From: Panicum virgatum
Taxonomy: Eukaryota; Streptophyta; Magnoliopsida; Poales; Poaceae
Assembly: GCF_016808335.1 (NCBI RefSeq)
Contig: NC_053142.1
Coordinates: 51,951,992 to 52,015,991, forward strand
Direction of reading: 5' to 3'
DNA: 64,000 nucleotides
The number at the start of each line of letters is the position of its first letter. Within the stretch, counting starts at the first letter, position 1. Positions 38,801-53,700 of this stretch are shown piece by piece. Position numbers and translations under genes: made by a program. The notes below the pieces were generated by a model, which saw nothing but the letters and a program-made list of their open reading frames with translations, did not search any database and was not told the DNA's origin.

Positions 38801-41800
38801 TATATGACAATACCTGACCTGATTTGACTTTTGGGGGTTTTTTTTCTCTCTCTTGTCTCTTTGGTTGTTTCTGGGGTAGGAAGACAAATGTCTTAGCCAG
38901 AATTAAGACTACCAAAATGTTATAGTCAAAGTTCAGCACTGTTTCTGCACCTATACACAATATCCATATTATTCTTGTACAAACAAGAAACTATGTAACT
39001 CATCAATTTACTGCCAGTTCTCAGGTGGATTACAGTTGCCAAAAGCAAAGCAGAATTCTCCACTATGCTTATCAATTTCCCTTCGAAACTGATGCGAAGA
39101 AAGATAAGGTTGCCTAGTTTTAAAGTTTTAGCGAGTTTCTTATTAGAATCTTCCACTGGATATTGCAATCGTTGACCAGCAAGAAATAATTTTAGAGCTG
39201 GCCATGAGAAAACGCTTTTGTCCAGAATACTGAAACACACACACACACACACACGGAAAAACATAGTAACAAGGCTACTGAGTTGTAGCTTGATTCCTTA
39301 CTTGTCAGGGCTGCTTAATATGACACAAATATGAAAACGGCAAATGAGTCTAGCTACATTTAACACAGGGAATGCACGTGGCTACACAAGTAGGTATTTG
39401 ATGAAAAATTGTATTCTACAAGGTAGGTTTGTAATAAATTAGAAAGGGTGAGAGTATGGCAGACTGGCAGTGCTTTTAAGCGGCCAAAATTACAGAAATG
39501 TAACTGAAGCAAAAGTGGGATTAAACTAATACCTCACTTTCCACTGGCAATAAACTCCTCACGTCATGTTGCTCAAATTTTGATGCCAGAAACTGCCCTC
39601 CAGCAGCTAACCATGGTGTCAGGGCCATTGAAATGCCAACAACTAAAAATAGCAATGATGATAATTGAGGGGATAGAAGACCCTGCAAAACAGCGTTCAA
39701 TAGTTTTCCCGCTGCTCTAATCTATCCATAGCACAGCAATCATGATTTGTGGCATACAGAAACTATAGATGTTCCTACAATTAACTATGGTGTACATGAG
39801 AAGTAGGTCTAGAGTACTAGAAACCTATAACATAGAAAGAGAACCTAAGGAAAACACAAAACACCAGATCTGTTCACAAAAAGATGGCACATATTACCTG
39901 GTTGACAGCCTCTCCAAAGGCAACAAAAGCAAACTCACCACCAGGTGCAAGCATGAGGCCAACCCGAATGGCAGCTATAGTAGAAACCCCAAATAGTCTA
40001 CCAACAAATGTAACCAACAATGTCTTTCCAAATATCAAGAGACCTAATATCACAGAGATTGCTGGGAAGTTTGACAGAAGTAGCTTTGGGTCAATAGACA
40101 TTCCAACCTGGAAATCCAATCCTAATGTTAGAATTAAGCAAGGAATTCTAATAATCCTAAAGGAAGTAATAAAAATACTTTGATGTTGGATGAGCAAAAT
40201 GGACAGATAAGTAAAGTAAGTGCTATAGCACTGATTAGTAGCGTATGTTTGATTCTACCCAACAGATGATCATATAAATAAATAAATAAATAAATAATAA
40301 TGCATTTATTTGACAAGTTGATGAAAGAAGATACTATGCTACTTTTTTCGGGTAGGGTAACATAGGAATGGTACAAAATGCATATTACTGTCCAGGTTAC
40401 AATGCAAAATGCTACAGTGATTTCATTTACAGGCAGATAGTATAAATTGATCACTCGCATGATTATTCCAATAAGAAAAAGTAGTCGTGGTCTGAGAAAC
40501 TCGTGAAAGTGGTACCATCTCCATTGAAGATGGCGAGTGTTATACTGATTATCAAGTTTTCTATTGACAAGGGATTCATGTGGTTCTTCTAAACATAATG
40601 ATGCCACCATGACTAACAAACTAACAAGTGTGTGGCAACATAATTCAGTGCCCACAGAGTTGTATTTCATATTTGCATCACTGGATGATGCTATAAGGTT
40701 AGAAGCCCTTGCAATTATGTATCAGTGTTAGAAAAGAAGTCTTGATGCAATGTGTTCACGGACTCACCGTCATAAAGAAAAGTCCTAACAGAAGCCCACG
40801 GTATGGAGCTATATCTGACTCAACCTGCAAGGAGAACTCTGTTTCTGCTAGTAACAGACCAGCCAAAAAAGCTCCAAGTGCCATTGATAACCCAGCCTGT
40901 GGAGAGTAGTGCCATAAATAAAAATTAGTTTAAGCAATGCAGAGGTTAGAATATAAACAGATAAACTACACACCCGGGCTGTAAGAAGACTTGTGCCAAA
41001 GATAACAAGGAGTGTATTTGCCGAAAATATTTCAGCATTCCGATTTTCAGCAATTTGTTTGTAAATAGGCCGAAGCAACTGTTCAACAGAAATGGAAATT
41101 GCACGTCAAATAGGTGCAGACAAATTCAGAGAAATGCAGCTGCAAGGATAAAAGACTAAAAAAATGCATGCATGCAAGGAAACAAATTACATAGTCCTAG
41201 AAAGGACGATGCAAGGATAAAAGCCCATGTCCAGCTGAGCTCAGAGTCTAGATTTAGGCTTTAGCATATGCATAGTCCTAGAAAGGAGTTACAGCAAAAT
41301 AATGCAAATGAACAGTCAACTCACCAGACGACCTCCAGCAATTATGGCAGTTATAGCAGCTATTGCTTTCACTGCCGCCATCCCCATGGCTTCTGCTATT
41401 GCTTGGAAACCAACCTATAAAAAATCAGAAATTCAACCAAGGCCTCAAGGGTCAAACAGTTCAAACAGATATGTGTAAATTGGGAAAGGTACCCATTGTC
41501 ACTCGCACATGCCCCCAGGCCCCACATGTCATCCTAAAGTTGGATGTTATTTCCAAATTTAGATATCCTATCATTACTGAACAAATTTACTCTTGCATAG
41601 ACAACATGTGCAAAGCACATAATAAGTTACTGAAGCAACAAATTTGCATTTCACCTATGCCGCCTGAAATATAGAGATGTCTATCGCTACACTCGTAGTA
41701 TAATTGTCTCAAATATCTCCGTGAGTTAAATATAGAACCTTTGTTTGAAAACGAGTTTTGAATTGCTGCTTGGCACTAAAAATCATACTATCGTTGCAGA

Positions 41801-44800
41801 CTAGTTTCTCATGCTACACTACTTAACTCATGATCTCATTGGGCTACCATGAACATCAATTATTTGTATCAATAAGCAAAAGGTCCTATACCACAAATAA
41901 GAATAAGAGCATAAGATCTGATTACCCCTCCTTTTGAAGAATTAGGTGATATGAGAGGTATTAATATCAACAAGACCACCACAGCCAAATCCTGGGGACA
42001 ACACAAGAGACATATATTAAAAGGTAGGCTCAATTAACATTAGTAAGAGATTGATGGCTGTCTAAGCGTCAGAATGAGTATGCCGTGCAAGTTGATACTT
42101 GCATGCATGCGTCACAATTAAAACAACAAAATATGCATAAAGATAGCAACTGTGAGGTGTGATCTAAAGCTTTGAACAACAGTGATATGCAGAAGTACAT
42201 TAGCAAGAAAATGAACAAATGGAAAGCTGAAACTAAGAGGCATTATTAAAAAAAGCAGGGCATGTATCTAAGCATGGTGAAGTTATACCTGGAACAATAA
42301 CACAGAAAATGTAGCACGTCCATGACGTGATGTGCTCTCGCCACGCTCTTGCAGTACCTAGGAAAGAAGAACGTGACTGCTTAAAAGCAACAAACGTGTT
42401 ACAGAACCTAAAACCTAAAAATAAACATATACTTCCCCAGTCACGAGAACATGACAAATCAGACATGGTTCCTGTCAAACATTTGAAATTTTGAAAATCA
42501 ATATATTCTAAAACATTTGGATTGAAAACATCAAAACCATGTTTTGGAAAGCACTTCAGTAATATATCAACTTGATTGCATTAAAATAGAAAATAGTGGT
42601 CAAAGCTTCAGATTGGAGACCTTGCCTTGTTCAACATGTTCTTTGACCAGAGGTAGAAGTTTGCATTTCACATTACTCATGTTATACTTGTCTGAGCGAA
42701 ACCTAGTTTATGCCTGAACGAAGCATCAAGCATGGCAGGAAAATAAAATTTCCTAGCTTACTAAATCGTAATTGGCAACTCAAATTAGCTGAGAATATTA
42801 AACAGGGGCATATGTTTCTGCTCATATCTGAACAATGCTTTCAACAAGTTAACTTCATTCAGTATAAAAAAACAAGTACCTTCATTTAGCTTACGATGTG
42901 ATTGTGATGGATAAAGAGAAATTTGCTAACAAAAAGACTTCTGATCAGTGACAAAGCAACAAAAATTTGATAAATAAGATGAGTGCTAAAGGAAGTACTT
43001 GCAAGACAACAGCTGTTGATGACAAAGCTAAACCACTCCCAATAACTATTGCTGCTGGTCCTGGTAGTGCAGCAAAACGATGAGCTATCACACCAACAGC
43101 TGCAGTAGTAGCCAGCACCTGCCAATTGTTCCAATTTATCAAGGAGCAACTGAGAAAAAATAATTATTTGACGGTTGCATAGCATGAATAGAACCTGAGC
43201 AGAGCCCAAGCCGAAGACATACTTCTTCATTGAGCTTAGCCTTTCCACGGAAAGCTGCAGATAGAGGATATTAAGCCAGTATATGCTGAAAGAAGAAACA
43301 GCATCCAGAGGCACTGAGTTGTGTACCTCAAGTCCAATGTTAAAAAGCAAGAATACGACTCCGAATTCAGCGATGGCCTTTGTTCCATGCACATTACGAA
43401 TGATGGAGAGCCCATATGGACCAATGAGGACACCAGCAGCAAGATACCCAAGAACAGGACTGCCTAAGATATCAAGGTAAAAATTATTTCTGCAGGAAAT
43501 CATAGTGAAGCAGGGTGCATGACTAAAACAGTAAAATCTAACTAGACCAAGAGTTGAACTTGGCTAATCAATTGTAAACTTTCTAAGAGACCAGAAGATT
43601 AGAGAAAGTTACAAATACTATAGAATCATAGTGTGCACAAAATCTATTAGCCCATGTATCTCACCTCCAGGTATTTTCTGAAATAGCGGTACAAAAATAA
43701 CACTGGCCAGAAGCAAATACAGAACGTCAAAAAGTGAAGCTTCTTCCTCATTTACCTGAATAGGGAAATGAAGAGCATAAGGAATTTACGTGCAACCTAA
43801 GCTTCACTATAACTGTTGCATTTCATACCCACACACAAAATGAAATCAGCCCATGTGCAGGTTCGGATGAAAAAGAAACCGTACCTCTTGATGAGGTAAG
43901 AGCTCTATTAGCTTCTTCATTCTTTGTGGGATTTGCCGTATCTCACGAACTATGGGCTTCGTTGTCGAAGTTACTTCTCCAATGCTTGTGGTAATGCCTT
44001 GCTGCTGAAATAGTTGACTCTTCTCAGCTCTATTTAAGAAGAACGCCCTACAGGACACATGAAACAAAAACAGCTGAAATAGTTGACTAATCTACGTGCA
44101 TAAAAATGATGCTGCCAGTTAGTTTCCTAAATTTCAGTGGAAAAACAGGCGACTGTACAGATAACAGAATAATAACAGTTTCCTAAATCAAATCCTTACT
44201 GAAAAAGTGCAAAACCTAGAAAACACACAACTTTTGTCATACGACTCACCCTGCGCCAAGAAGCAAGATCCCAAGAACAAGCTTTGGTGCCTGTTTTTGC
44301 ACTGATGTCATTAACCCCCGAAAGACAGATGTTGGTGTAAATTTTCCATCAACTTTGGAGGAGAAGAAAGACGCTGAGAAGAAGCGGGATGATCTCTTCA
44401 GCAATGCTTTTGGAGCACTCAATGGTTCCTTGGTGTACTCCTTTCGTTCCGTTTCCTGCTTCTTCCCTTGTTTTGACTTATCTGCATCAGGCTCAGCTTC
44501 TTTCTGAGGCTCAACAAGCATCTTATCACTGCTTGCTTCATCAGATACCTCACAGGATGGTTCAAGCTGCTCAATGCCCTCAACAGCTAAGTCACCAACC
44601 ATTAGACGCTCGATGTTTGACACCTCATCCCTTACCGAAACATCTTCCGTACCATCACTGCTATACTCGTACCCTTCAGAAACACTATCTTCTTCAGCGC
44701 TTTTCTGCTCTTCAGCAGGTGATGGTAGCTCCACCACAGTATCAACCGAGGAGATGGCTTTCTCAGCCTTGTTCAGCGCTAGTTCCGCATCATTGGCACG

Positions 44801-45703
44801 CTGCGCGGCTTCCATCTCAAGAGCCACTGCCTGTTCAGCCAACACCATTATATTGGCAACATCTTCTTCAGCCTTCGACGCGTCCAAGAGAGCCTTCTCG
44901 GCAAGCTCCGTCAGTCTATCAACTTCCTTCTGCAACTCCATTTTCTTCTCCTGGATGCGTCTCAGCTCCTCCTCGCACTTCCACAGAACCGCTTGGCAAT
45001 CCTTAATTTCCTCCTGTGCAGATGCAAGGGATTCCTCCTCCATGCCTTCGAAACTAAGTTCCATTGGCCCGACAGACCCCCTCTTCGCCTCCAGCGCTTC
45101 CGCTGCCAGCTGCAACCTTGCCTCAGCCATGGACAGCACCATGGTAGACTTCTGGACAGCTTCCTTGGCGTCTGCCTCCTTGCTGATGATCTCCTGCACC
45201 ATTGCGACGGCCGCAGACACATCCCGCTGAGCGCTGTCAGCACGGTCCTTGAGGGCGATGGCCGACTCGGATATCCGCTGCGCCTTCTCCTCAAACATGG
45301 TGCTGTTGAGCCTGGCCACCTCCAGCTCCTTCCTCGACCTCTGCAGCATCTCCCTCAGACCATCCAGGTCGACTTCCCTCCCGCTGCTGGTGTCCTCGTC
45401 GTCGTTAACCTCGGCGGAGCCCTTTGTGCCTTCCAAGGGGCCGTCCACGTAGGCCAACGAGTCGTTGCCCTGGCACCGCGGCCGCCTTCTGATGCGGAAA
45501 ACGAGGGGGCAACCGTGCTTGGGAGGCAAGTAGAAGAGGCCGCCGCCACGGAGGGCGGAGGCGACCATGAGGTTTCCGTTTCCCCCGCCGCTGCGATGCC
45601 GCGCTCGGCGCAGGGAGCAGTTCCGGAAGGCATTCCCGGCGGCGCCGATCTGCAGGCCCGGCCGGCTGGGCCCGACGCCGGAGGCGAGCCTGGACAAATC
45701 CAT
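35900..45703 (-). CDS. KEA2: Chloroplast envelope K+/H+ antiporter (KEA1/KEA2 type), exon 14 split by a MITE
   Basis: KEA1/2 exchange K+ for H+ across the inner chloroplast envelope. Exons: 45703-44250, 44047-43885, 43755-43665, 43463-43327, 43254-43195, 43118-42999, 42357-42289, 41991-41926, 41414-41325, 41078-40974, 40896-40768, 40107-39898, 39682-39533, 38557-38262 (interrupted), 38175-38117, 37632-37566, 37491-37315, 36802-36746, 36666-36592 and 36022-35900. Without the insertion they encode 1151 residues, near the normal size. There is an Arg-rich transit-peptide-like start, a long Ala/Glu coiled coil (about 115-350), a CPA2 antiporter domain (about 540-930; [41 protein letters not shown]) and a KTN/TrkA-N domain from 949. 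Exon 14 ([18 protein letters not shown]) is cut between III and LGFG by a 240-bp element plus a TA duplication, adding a stop 12 codons in. The start ATG at 45703 opens the transit peptide. The KEA1 versus KEA2 label is uncertain. Confidence 0.93.
38288..38527. mobile_element. Stowaway-like (Tc1/Mariner) MITE inside KEA coding exon 14
   Basis: The 240-bp element has inverted ends CTCCCTCTATTCACTTTTG and CTCCCTCCATTCACTTTTG, continuing into TGAT/TGATAG, and a TA target on each side (38286-38287 and 38528-38529). Starting CTCCCTC with a TA target is the Stowaway hallmark. Removing the element plus one TA restores an open exon joining ATTATTATA to CTAGGC. The interior has no coding capacity. Confidence 0.95.
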
Positions 45704-47700
45704 CCCCCCTCTGTGGGAGCACGGGGGCAATCGGAAACGTATATCAAACCCCCAAGAAAATGGTGGGGAGAAAAAACCAAAAACCGAGAAAGAGAGACAG
45801 GGAAGTGCTCCTCACGGATCGGATGCGGATTGGGAGGGAGGGAGGCGACCGGACGGAGAAAGAGGAAAGGTTTGTCACGGGAGAGGCGCCGGCGAGAAGG
45901 GGCTCTGCCTCATTCCATTCCAGCAAGGGGAGGCGCGGGGCGGGCGAGGCGAGCTCACTCTCGCTGGGAGGTCTCAGAGGTGTGAAGGGCAAGGGGCTGA
46001 TTTTGTTTTGCGTGTCGCCTCACTCCTCTTGTTTCGGCGGCGGAGGAGACGAGGCAAAGCAAATCCAAACCAAAACAGGTGCCAGTTCGTTGAAGACCAG
46101 TTTTAATGATTTTAATATAATAGTAAAAAGGAGAGAAGGAGATAGTTTTATGAGATGATAGAGGAGTTTCATTTTTCATAAAATTCAACCAGCACATATT
46201 CAATTCTCGATACCTAAAATTCAACTAGCACATATTCAATTTTCGGTACCTATATGCCATAAAACTATGCATCGAGATTGGTCTGAACCGAGCGACCTGA
46301 ATCTCTTGAATTTCAACTGCAAGGAAAAATGAAGTTTTATTACGAGCTGATCTGACGATACATGACAAGACGTACTCTGCTTGCTGCTTGCAACATGGAT
46401 TTCTCTTTTTTTTCGAGAGGTTGATTCCTCTTTTATATTTTTGATAGGTGGATTTTCTCTATTCGGCACCTCGGATAATGGAATGTTCCGCACGAGTGAT
46501 ACGCCCACCTGGATTCGATTCGCCCGCCACACGACGGACGATGCACCTCCGGCCCTCCCCCTCTCCTCCTCCCATTCTGCCTGGGCTGGGCTTAGGGTAG
46601 CACCTGCAGACCAACGGCCCAGCACCACAGATTGCCTCTCGTGCAGCCGTAGCCGTTTCAAATCTCTGGAGATGTACTCTCTACTCTCAAAAAAATCTCT
46701 GGAGATGCTAGCTCAAAGCCTCAGACCTCCCATGCATATATTGTACAGAATACTAGCAGGGAATCTATCAAGCACCAAAACGGGTAGAGAATACAACTAT
46801 ACAAGACAGGTAAAGAAATGCATTACTTTTCTGCACTTTACATCACCAAAAGGAGTTCCAGATACAGAGACAGAGTATACAGTAACATACAGTATCACAA
46901 GTATTATGGCTGCTTTAAACTCGAAGTTCTTCGTCTACCATCGCTAAGCCACCAGCACTGCCATTAAGCCTCGTGGCCAAAATGGTTAGCACGCTAACCT
47001 GACAAAGCAGCAGTTCCAAAAACCGCTCCAGCAAAATGCTTCTTCGGCGTTATGGATCCTAAGTAGGAAGGTACACGCTACCTGCATCTTCAGATAGTTA
47101 GATCCAGAGAAAATTCTGTGTGAACTGTACATCAGGTGCTCTATTGTACAAATTGTCAACGTAATATTGCTCCACAGGGTATGTCCCTGCAAAGAATCCA
47201 GAATTCCATTTGTATTGCTCAGTTGTGTCATATCATGTCCTCCAATATGGCCATAAACTTACAGCACTCTGCACGACTGCTCTTTTTCCCATGTAAAATA
47301 CTGGATTTGTTGGGGGGGCAGACCAGTCAAACCATGGTGGCATCAAATCGTCTCACATACCAACAAATAAAGTGGAAATGGAAAGAAAGAGAGGGGAAGA
47401 AAATGTGGGAACCATAAATCATGATGGCGTGCCACACCATTTGGTGCTACCTAGTTGACTGCCATGTTGGCTAGTTCAGTTAAACAGCAATATGGAGAAG
47501 GTTACAGGTTTTATGAAGCCGGGAAAGTACAATGTCACTTAAGGGAGCTAAGTGTCACAAGAGTGCAAGCTTAGGAACTATAAACTATACTGGATGCTAG
47601 CTAGATCTAAACCAAGTGAACAGAGTGGGGGAGACAATTACCTGATAAGTTCCCTTCACATTTAGGAAGAATAACTCAAATTCTCAAACGAGCCACTGCT
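45704..47700. other. Spacer between KEA and MSH3: KEA promoter and 5' UTR, MSH3 3' flank
   Basis: The first 380 bp above the KEA ATG are GC-rich (45780-45990) and probably hold its leader and core promoter. The rest is AT-rich, with no domain-bearing frame. The MSH3 3' UTR should lie just below 47700. Confidence 0.5.
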
Positions 47701-50700
47701 TCACATGAGGAAGCCTTCTATCGTCTTCTTTGCAATTTCCCGTGCATTCTTCAAAGAAGTTAGCGTGTTTGTTACATCATTATAGCTTTGAGCCAAAGTC
47801 ATGTTCAGCAGTACCCTGCGACATGCTTCTGCTAATCCTTGGTAAGGCTGTGCACAAAGCAAACCAACTTTTGTGGAACTTTCAGATGGTCCATCCACCA
47901 TTGCTGCATCCGCTGTCCTCCAAAGTTTGACCTCCTCACGCATGCTTAACTCTTCTTGTAGTTTGGCGGCCATGACCGATGCCCTCTTAATACACCTAGA
48001 TGGAAGCTGAAAGGAGGATCGACCTCAGTAACCAAGGAATTGACATTTATGGGGGCTCATTACTTGTGTCTAACTTAAACAGTTACTCTTGCAAAACAGT
48101 ACGTGAAAAGGACCCACTTCAAAAAATTAGCCGGTACATGCTATTGCAGAAGTTAGAGGGTTCATCCCTGCTACTGGAACAATGAACACAAGAGACTTTA
48201 GCTACAACGCACGCAACTGCAATGAGGCAGTGACAACAAAATTGAACCATATCTATAATCAGAAACCAGCAATCGCAATGACAATCAAAACACATGCATG
48301 AAAAAGTTACTGAAGAAGACAAAATAAAGAACTAGAAGACCATTTGACCCAACACCATGACAATTAAAGATTAGACCATACTTAGATGAACCGCAGCACA
48401 TGAAACATTGAATATAAGCATGACTAACCTGTGCAAGCAGGGCAACGTTAAGACCAAAGCTTCTATCTGAAGCTCCAGCAACAAGTTTGTACAGGAAAGT
48501 AATTTCTCCAAGATCCTTTGACTCTGGACTAGTCTCCAATGGTTTATCAGTAACTTCCAAAAGCTTCTTTGTTACCAGATATGAAACATGGTATGCCCCA
48601 ACAGAACCTACAAATTCTCTCTGAATGTCGAGAGTCCTTGGATAGTGAGTGACAAAAATGGAAATACATTTTTTCTCTTTGAGAAGATAGTGTAAAGTAG
48701 CATAAGCAATAGCAACGCCATCATGTGTGCTTGTGCCACGACCAAGCTCATCGATGATCACTAGAGATCGAGATGAGCAGTTATGCAATATGTTGGAAGT
48801 TTCATTCATCTCTTCATGGAAGGTACTTGTTCCTTGTTGAATACTGTCAGACGCACCCATCCGGGTATAAATTCCATCAACAACATGTAACATAGCTGAT
48901 GAAGCTGGTACAAAGGAACCAACCTACAGAAGCCATGGCAATGTTTTTCAGGAATCATCTCAGGATCAAGATGAGTTTGAGTGTTTGATACAGCTGCTAC
49001 TAAAAGAAATGACTCCTTTTACAAGAATTGTAGTGGAAGGCCTACTGGAATTAAAAAAAAAGATCTATTCATCCAGGGGTGGATCTAGGGCCCAGACTTC
49101 TCTCATCCCAAGACAAAATGGCCCACAAGGCCAGCACTAGCCCAGTTCGCAAAAAGGCCTAACTCATATCAAGGCTAATGTCTGCAGCTGAGTGGCTCAT
49201 TTACTTAGGTTCTCATCTCCATGTGAGCACAACATAGCAAACACGGTTCAGCCCCATGTCCCAGACCAATTCTGGGTCCGACCCTGTATTCATCAATGCT
49301 TTTTCAACCTTTGACAAGGTCATACCTTATATACTAATCATGATATACACTGACAATGTGTTCCATTAAAGGATGTGATAAAATTTACCTGGGCTATCAT
49401 GGTAATTAGTGCAACTTGGCGAATATAGCAACTCTTTCCTCCCATGTTTGGTCCTGTAACGATCTGGCAGTACTCACCATCTGCGTGAAGCTCTGTGTCA
49501 TTTGGAACAAAGTTGTCCCCAAGCAAAGACTCCAGAACCTAGATCCCAACAGCAAAACTGTCACCTCATTGACAATAAACCTACAACGGCACCAGACTGG
49601 GAAAGGAAAAAAGAGACCATGTTCCACCTAGAGTAGCAAAGAAAAGATTGGAAGCTTGACAGCTCTTGAAATGTAGAAACAGTTGGATTTAAAGATCTGG
49701 AAGTTTCTAAAAAGCAATAAAAGGTTTTTATTGTCACAAATCTTTTTAGCAGTGATATATGGCCTAAGCCAGGCAATACAGTGGACAGGAAGGGGCAACC
49801 CATGTATGCACCCTAGTACAAGACCCACTGGATATTTTTAACATGGTCTGGAAGCATGATCCTAACCAGGTAAAAGTATCATTGTAACTCCTCTTTTAAA
49901 TGTTCATAGTAAAGCACATTGTAATCTGAGATGTGAAGAAAGGTGGGCAATTTAACAATTGACATGACAGTGTGCAATTTGTCAGTAGTTGTAGCAATAG
50001 CATCTAGGTTATACAGTGAAGGAAAGAGAATAATTCCAGAATGAATTGTATTGGAGCCTTTGCCATGCTTAAATAGCACATGGCAAGACAAGATCAATCA
50101 GGCATTTACAAGGCCATTTACTTCTATTCAAGTGCTATTACCACGGAGCTAATTTGGGTAATTAAGGCTATAGCCAAAGCTATAATCAGTTTTGAAGACC
50201 TGTCTGATTGTGATCTTTACAAGGCTTTAACCCGAATATGAATAATCCAACAAACAGTATATGAATATCTGTCTTATATAGTGAACTATAAGGTATAATA
50301 CAACCTTTTAAGCACACGTGCAGTTTTCACGCAACTAAACAAGAACTGAACCCCCAACAATTTAGTAGACTCTCATATTTCAAGGTTTTCTGTTTGTTTT
50401 CTTCTTAACTTTGAGATGCAGGAAAAGAAACTTGGCAGTGAAATACATACATAACTAAAAATGAAAGAAATATACTTCAATGATACCAGAATCCACCAGA
50501 AAGTTTACATGCAAAAGTACATTATACTGTTTGTGCTTTGCTGATCAAATTATGTGATCTTGTTACTATATTGCCAATGGTATGGAAAGTGAGTTACAAT
50601 TACTAGAACTAACCGGATGGCGTCCATTTTTTATGTGAATCTGACTTGGTGCACTCTCATGGACAAAAATAGGTCGCACATAATTCTGCAACATGGAACA

Positions 50701-53700
50701 AAGGTTGGTGAACAATTTCTCAAGAGAACAGTGTCATGCATAAGGAGAGATGAATAATCATTAATCATTACATTCTGCTTTGCAAGAACAGTGAGTGAGT
50801 ATAGGCAGTCCAGAGCTGCAAGAGACTCAACAGCTGCTTGAAACTGCACACAATACTTGCCGAAATCTTCGAGGAATTTATGCCACGAAGACCTGCAGAT
50901 AACTGCTAGTTCCTCCTTAGCCAGCAATAGGTTATCCAGGTTCTTCAATATTTCAGGGGTGTGGTATCTGATGGTCTTTTTTGTGCTATTTATTTTTATC
51001 CAATTTGAAGGCACCCTTCTATCCACTGGTAGCTGCAGGCATACAACAGATAGTATTAATAATCTAATGAAGAAGACAGCCTTTTTTGTAGCTACTTGAG
51101 AATCCAGTTAACAATATTTGACGGTAGCTGAACTCAAAGCCACTTAACTTCGATCAAATTAGTCGATCCAGCTACAGTTTTAAACTCCAAGTTGCGAATA
51201 CCAAGTTGCTTTCGGTACTCAACAATCAATAAGTCCAGTTTATGTTGGGCCATTTCTACATTTACATGACCTTCTGCAACCTATAAACAGATATGCAAGT
51301 ATCAAGCATCAGAATGATAAGGGACGGTGTCAAAGAAAAAAAAACAGATAAACAACAAAAACAAGTTCAATTCACTAGAAGGGAGGGATTTGCCTCTGGG
51401 AAGTGATCTACAGATGCAACGAATAGGTTTAGCATATCTCCTTGATCAGCCGCATCTTTGTTAAGACAAGACAGAAGTTTCACTGCAGTATTTAGTACGG
51501 TGGATGACGAAGCTGTACTTATTAGCCTTCTCAGCAAAGAGGAGTGCACAGGTTTATGATGAGAGGAGACACTGTCAATATCCTCAAGAAAAAGCTTCTG
51601 CAGCTGCTTTCCAGCTGTGAGGATAGACTGGATAACACCAACAAACTGAAATGCAAACAATAGGCATAAGTGAACTAATGGTGTAATTACCAAGTCACCA
51701 GAATGTTATTTAGCAGGGAAGGATACACGAAATGATGAGAACAAAAATATTTGGATTGCAATCAACCAGAACAAAAAAGAAGAGCACATATTTCACCTCT
51801 TTAGCTGTGGCTTTGCAATGAAAAATCCTTGTTATTCCTCTTTGAATGTCAAGTGATTTTCCCAGCATTTCTAAAACGGATGAAAGGATAGTACTCAAAT
51901 CGCTACGCGCCAAAGCTGTGCAACACCCATCCCCTCCGTCCTGTAGATTGTTAATTGAGTGCCGTGATCCCATTGACTCAGAAATCTCAGATACCGCATC
52001 ATGACGAGCACAGATTAGATGTCGATCGCATAAAGGGTGTGTCAACTGCAAGAACATCGCATGATCAAAGAACAACAAAAGAACAGTTGAGATATTTTGA
52101 AATGTTATGCAATATATTTTGTTTAAGTGGAATGATACATCATGCAAGCATCCGTTTCATGTTGAGGCATAGACAACCTTACCCAGTTTCTAAACAATCT
52201 AGACCCAAAAGCTGTGCATGTATTGTTCATAGTTTGGAACAGAGACCCTTCTATTGTGCCATCTGAGTTGTTTTTCAACACCTGAAAGCACATTAGGTTT
52301 TACTTCATCAATTGAACAGAAGAGAAGCAGCTGTTCATAAAAGACCAACTCTAGGCCTCCTGTTCACTGTATGGGAGAAAGAATTTATTGTCCACTAAAT
52401 TATCCACAAAGCTAAAAGACAAACACAGACTTGGAAAGTAAAAATCAGAAATATCCAAACAGAAACTTTTACTCTGAAAGTATCGTAAAAGATTCTACCT
52501 CAAGTTGTTGAAGAGTATTTGCTGATAAGGACATTTCAGTATCTGCAGAAAATGGCCGGAATGAAGAACCAAAGCATATTATCCTTTCCATGCCGAAAAC
52601 CTTGAGATACCGAACTGATAGTGCTAATGCTTGAACGACTAGCTCTGGCATAGCCATGACACCCTAATTTCAATCAATGGTAATTATTATTATAAACACC
52701 ATAAACTACATTATGAAAAATTGATGATAGGCACATGGTGAGGTCAGGATAATAGTGAATACACGACAACACCACTAAAAATAGAATTAAAAGGATAACG
52801 GTACCTCAATCCCACAAAGATTGGTGTCATCATCATTTGTTTCCATCGGTTGGCTGTCATCTTCAACCCTAGAAGTATTGTCCACAGACTTCTCAAATAA
52901 AGTCATCAGTTCAGCCAAAGCGCCACTCTCGCCAAAACAAAAACATGATGCACGCTCAACCCGCACATTAGAGGCCGTTCCCACATATGCTGTCATCACC
53001 TACACAACAAGAACAGGCAGAGGATATTGATATCCAGATAAATCTGGAAGAGTTCTACTCAAATTGGCAAGAACTTCAAACGAAGTAGATCGAGTAGCAT
53101 ATTGGGGGGGAAAACACCATCAGGAGAATAGTTTACTTAGAGCAAATCTGGCATCAAGAAAAAGCAATGACAATTTATAGTGGATATGAACTTGGCATCA
53201 ATTCGAAACAGAGAAAAATGATTATTCGATTAGTGGAGACAGAAAACTGTGCCATGAATACTACCAAAATACACTAACATTGAATTGTTTGTAGTTCTTG
53301 CCATTTTGCAAGCAACCGTAACGTCAAATTGAACCTGTGGTGTCCCACGGACACATGCAATTTTTCTAGATTAAGAATCCATACAGCATGTCCAACACAA
53401 CTATTTAGCTAGCGATCTGAATGACCAATTAGTTAGTGTTGTATTATACATGGTAGCAGTGAATTGTCTGTGCTCAGACCGTTTTGGTAGCAACAATATT
53501 GTCAAATTGAGCAATATGTTGTCTCAGGGACACACGCAGCATTCCAAAACCATGTGGCATGACGACACAACAATTCAGCAAACAATCAGAAATTGACATG
53601 TCATTGTGAAATTAGCTAAAACTCTGATTAGTTGCCTAGATAACTACAAGCTTCCATTAACAAACCACACTAACCATGAAAAATAAGCGAAGCATTGAGA

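Noticed and set aside
44993..45985. 330-codon plus-strand frame opposite KEA exon 1
   Set aside because: Low-stop GC-rich antisense of a long exon; composition is not protein-like and it ends in the KEA promoter.
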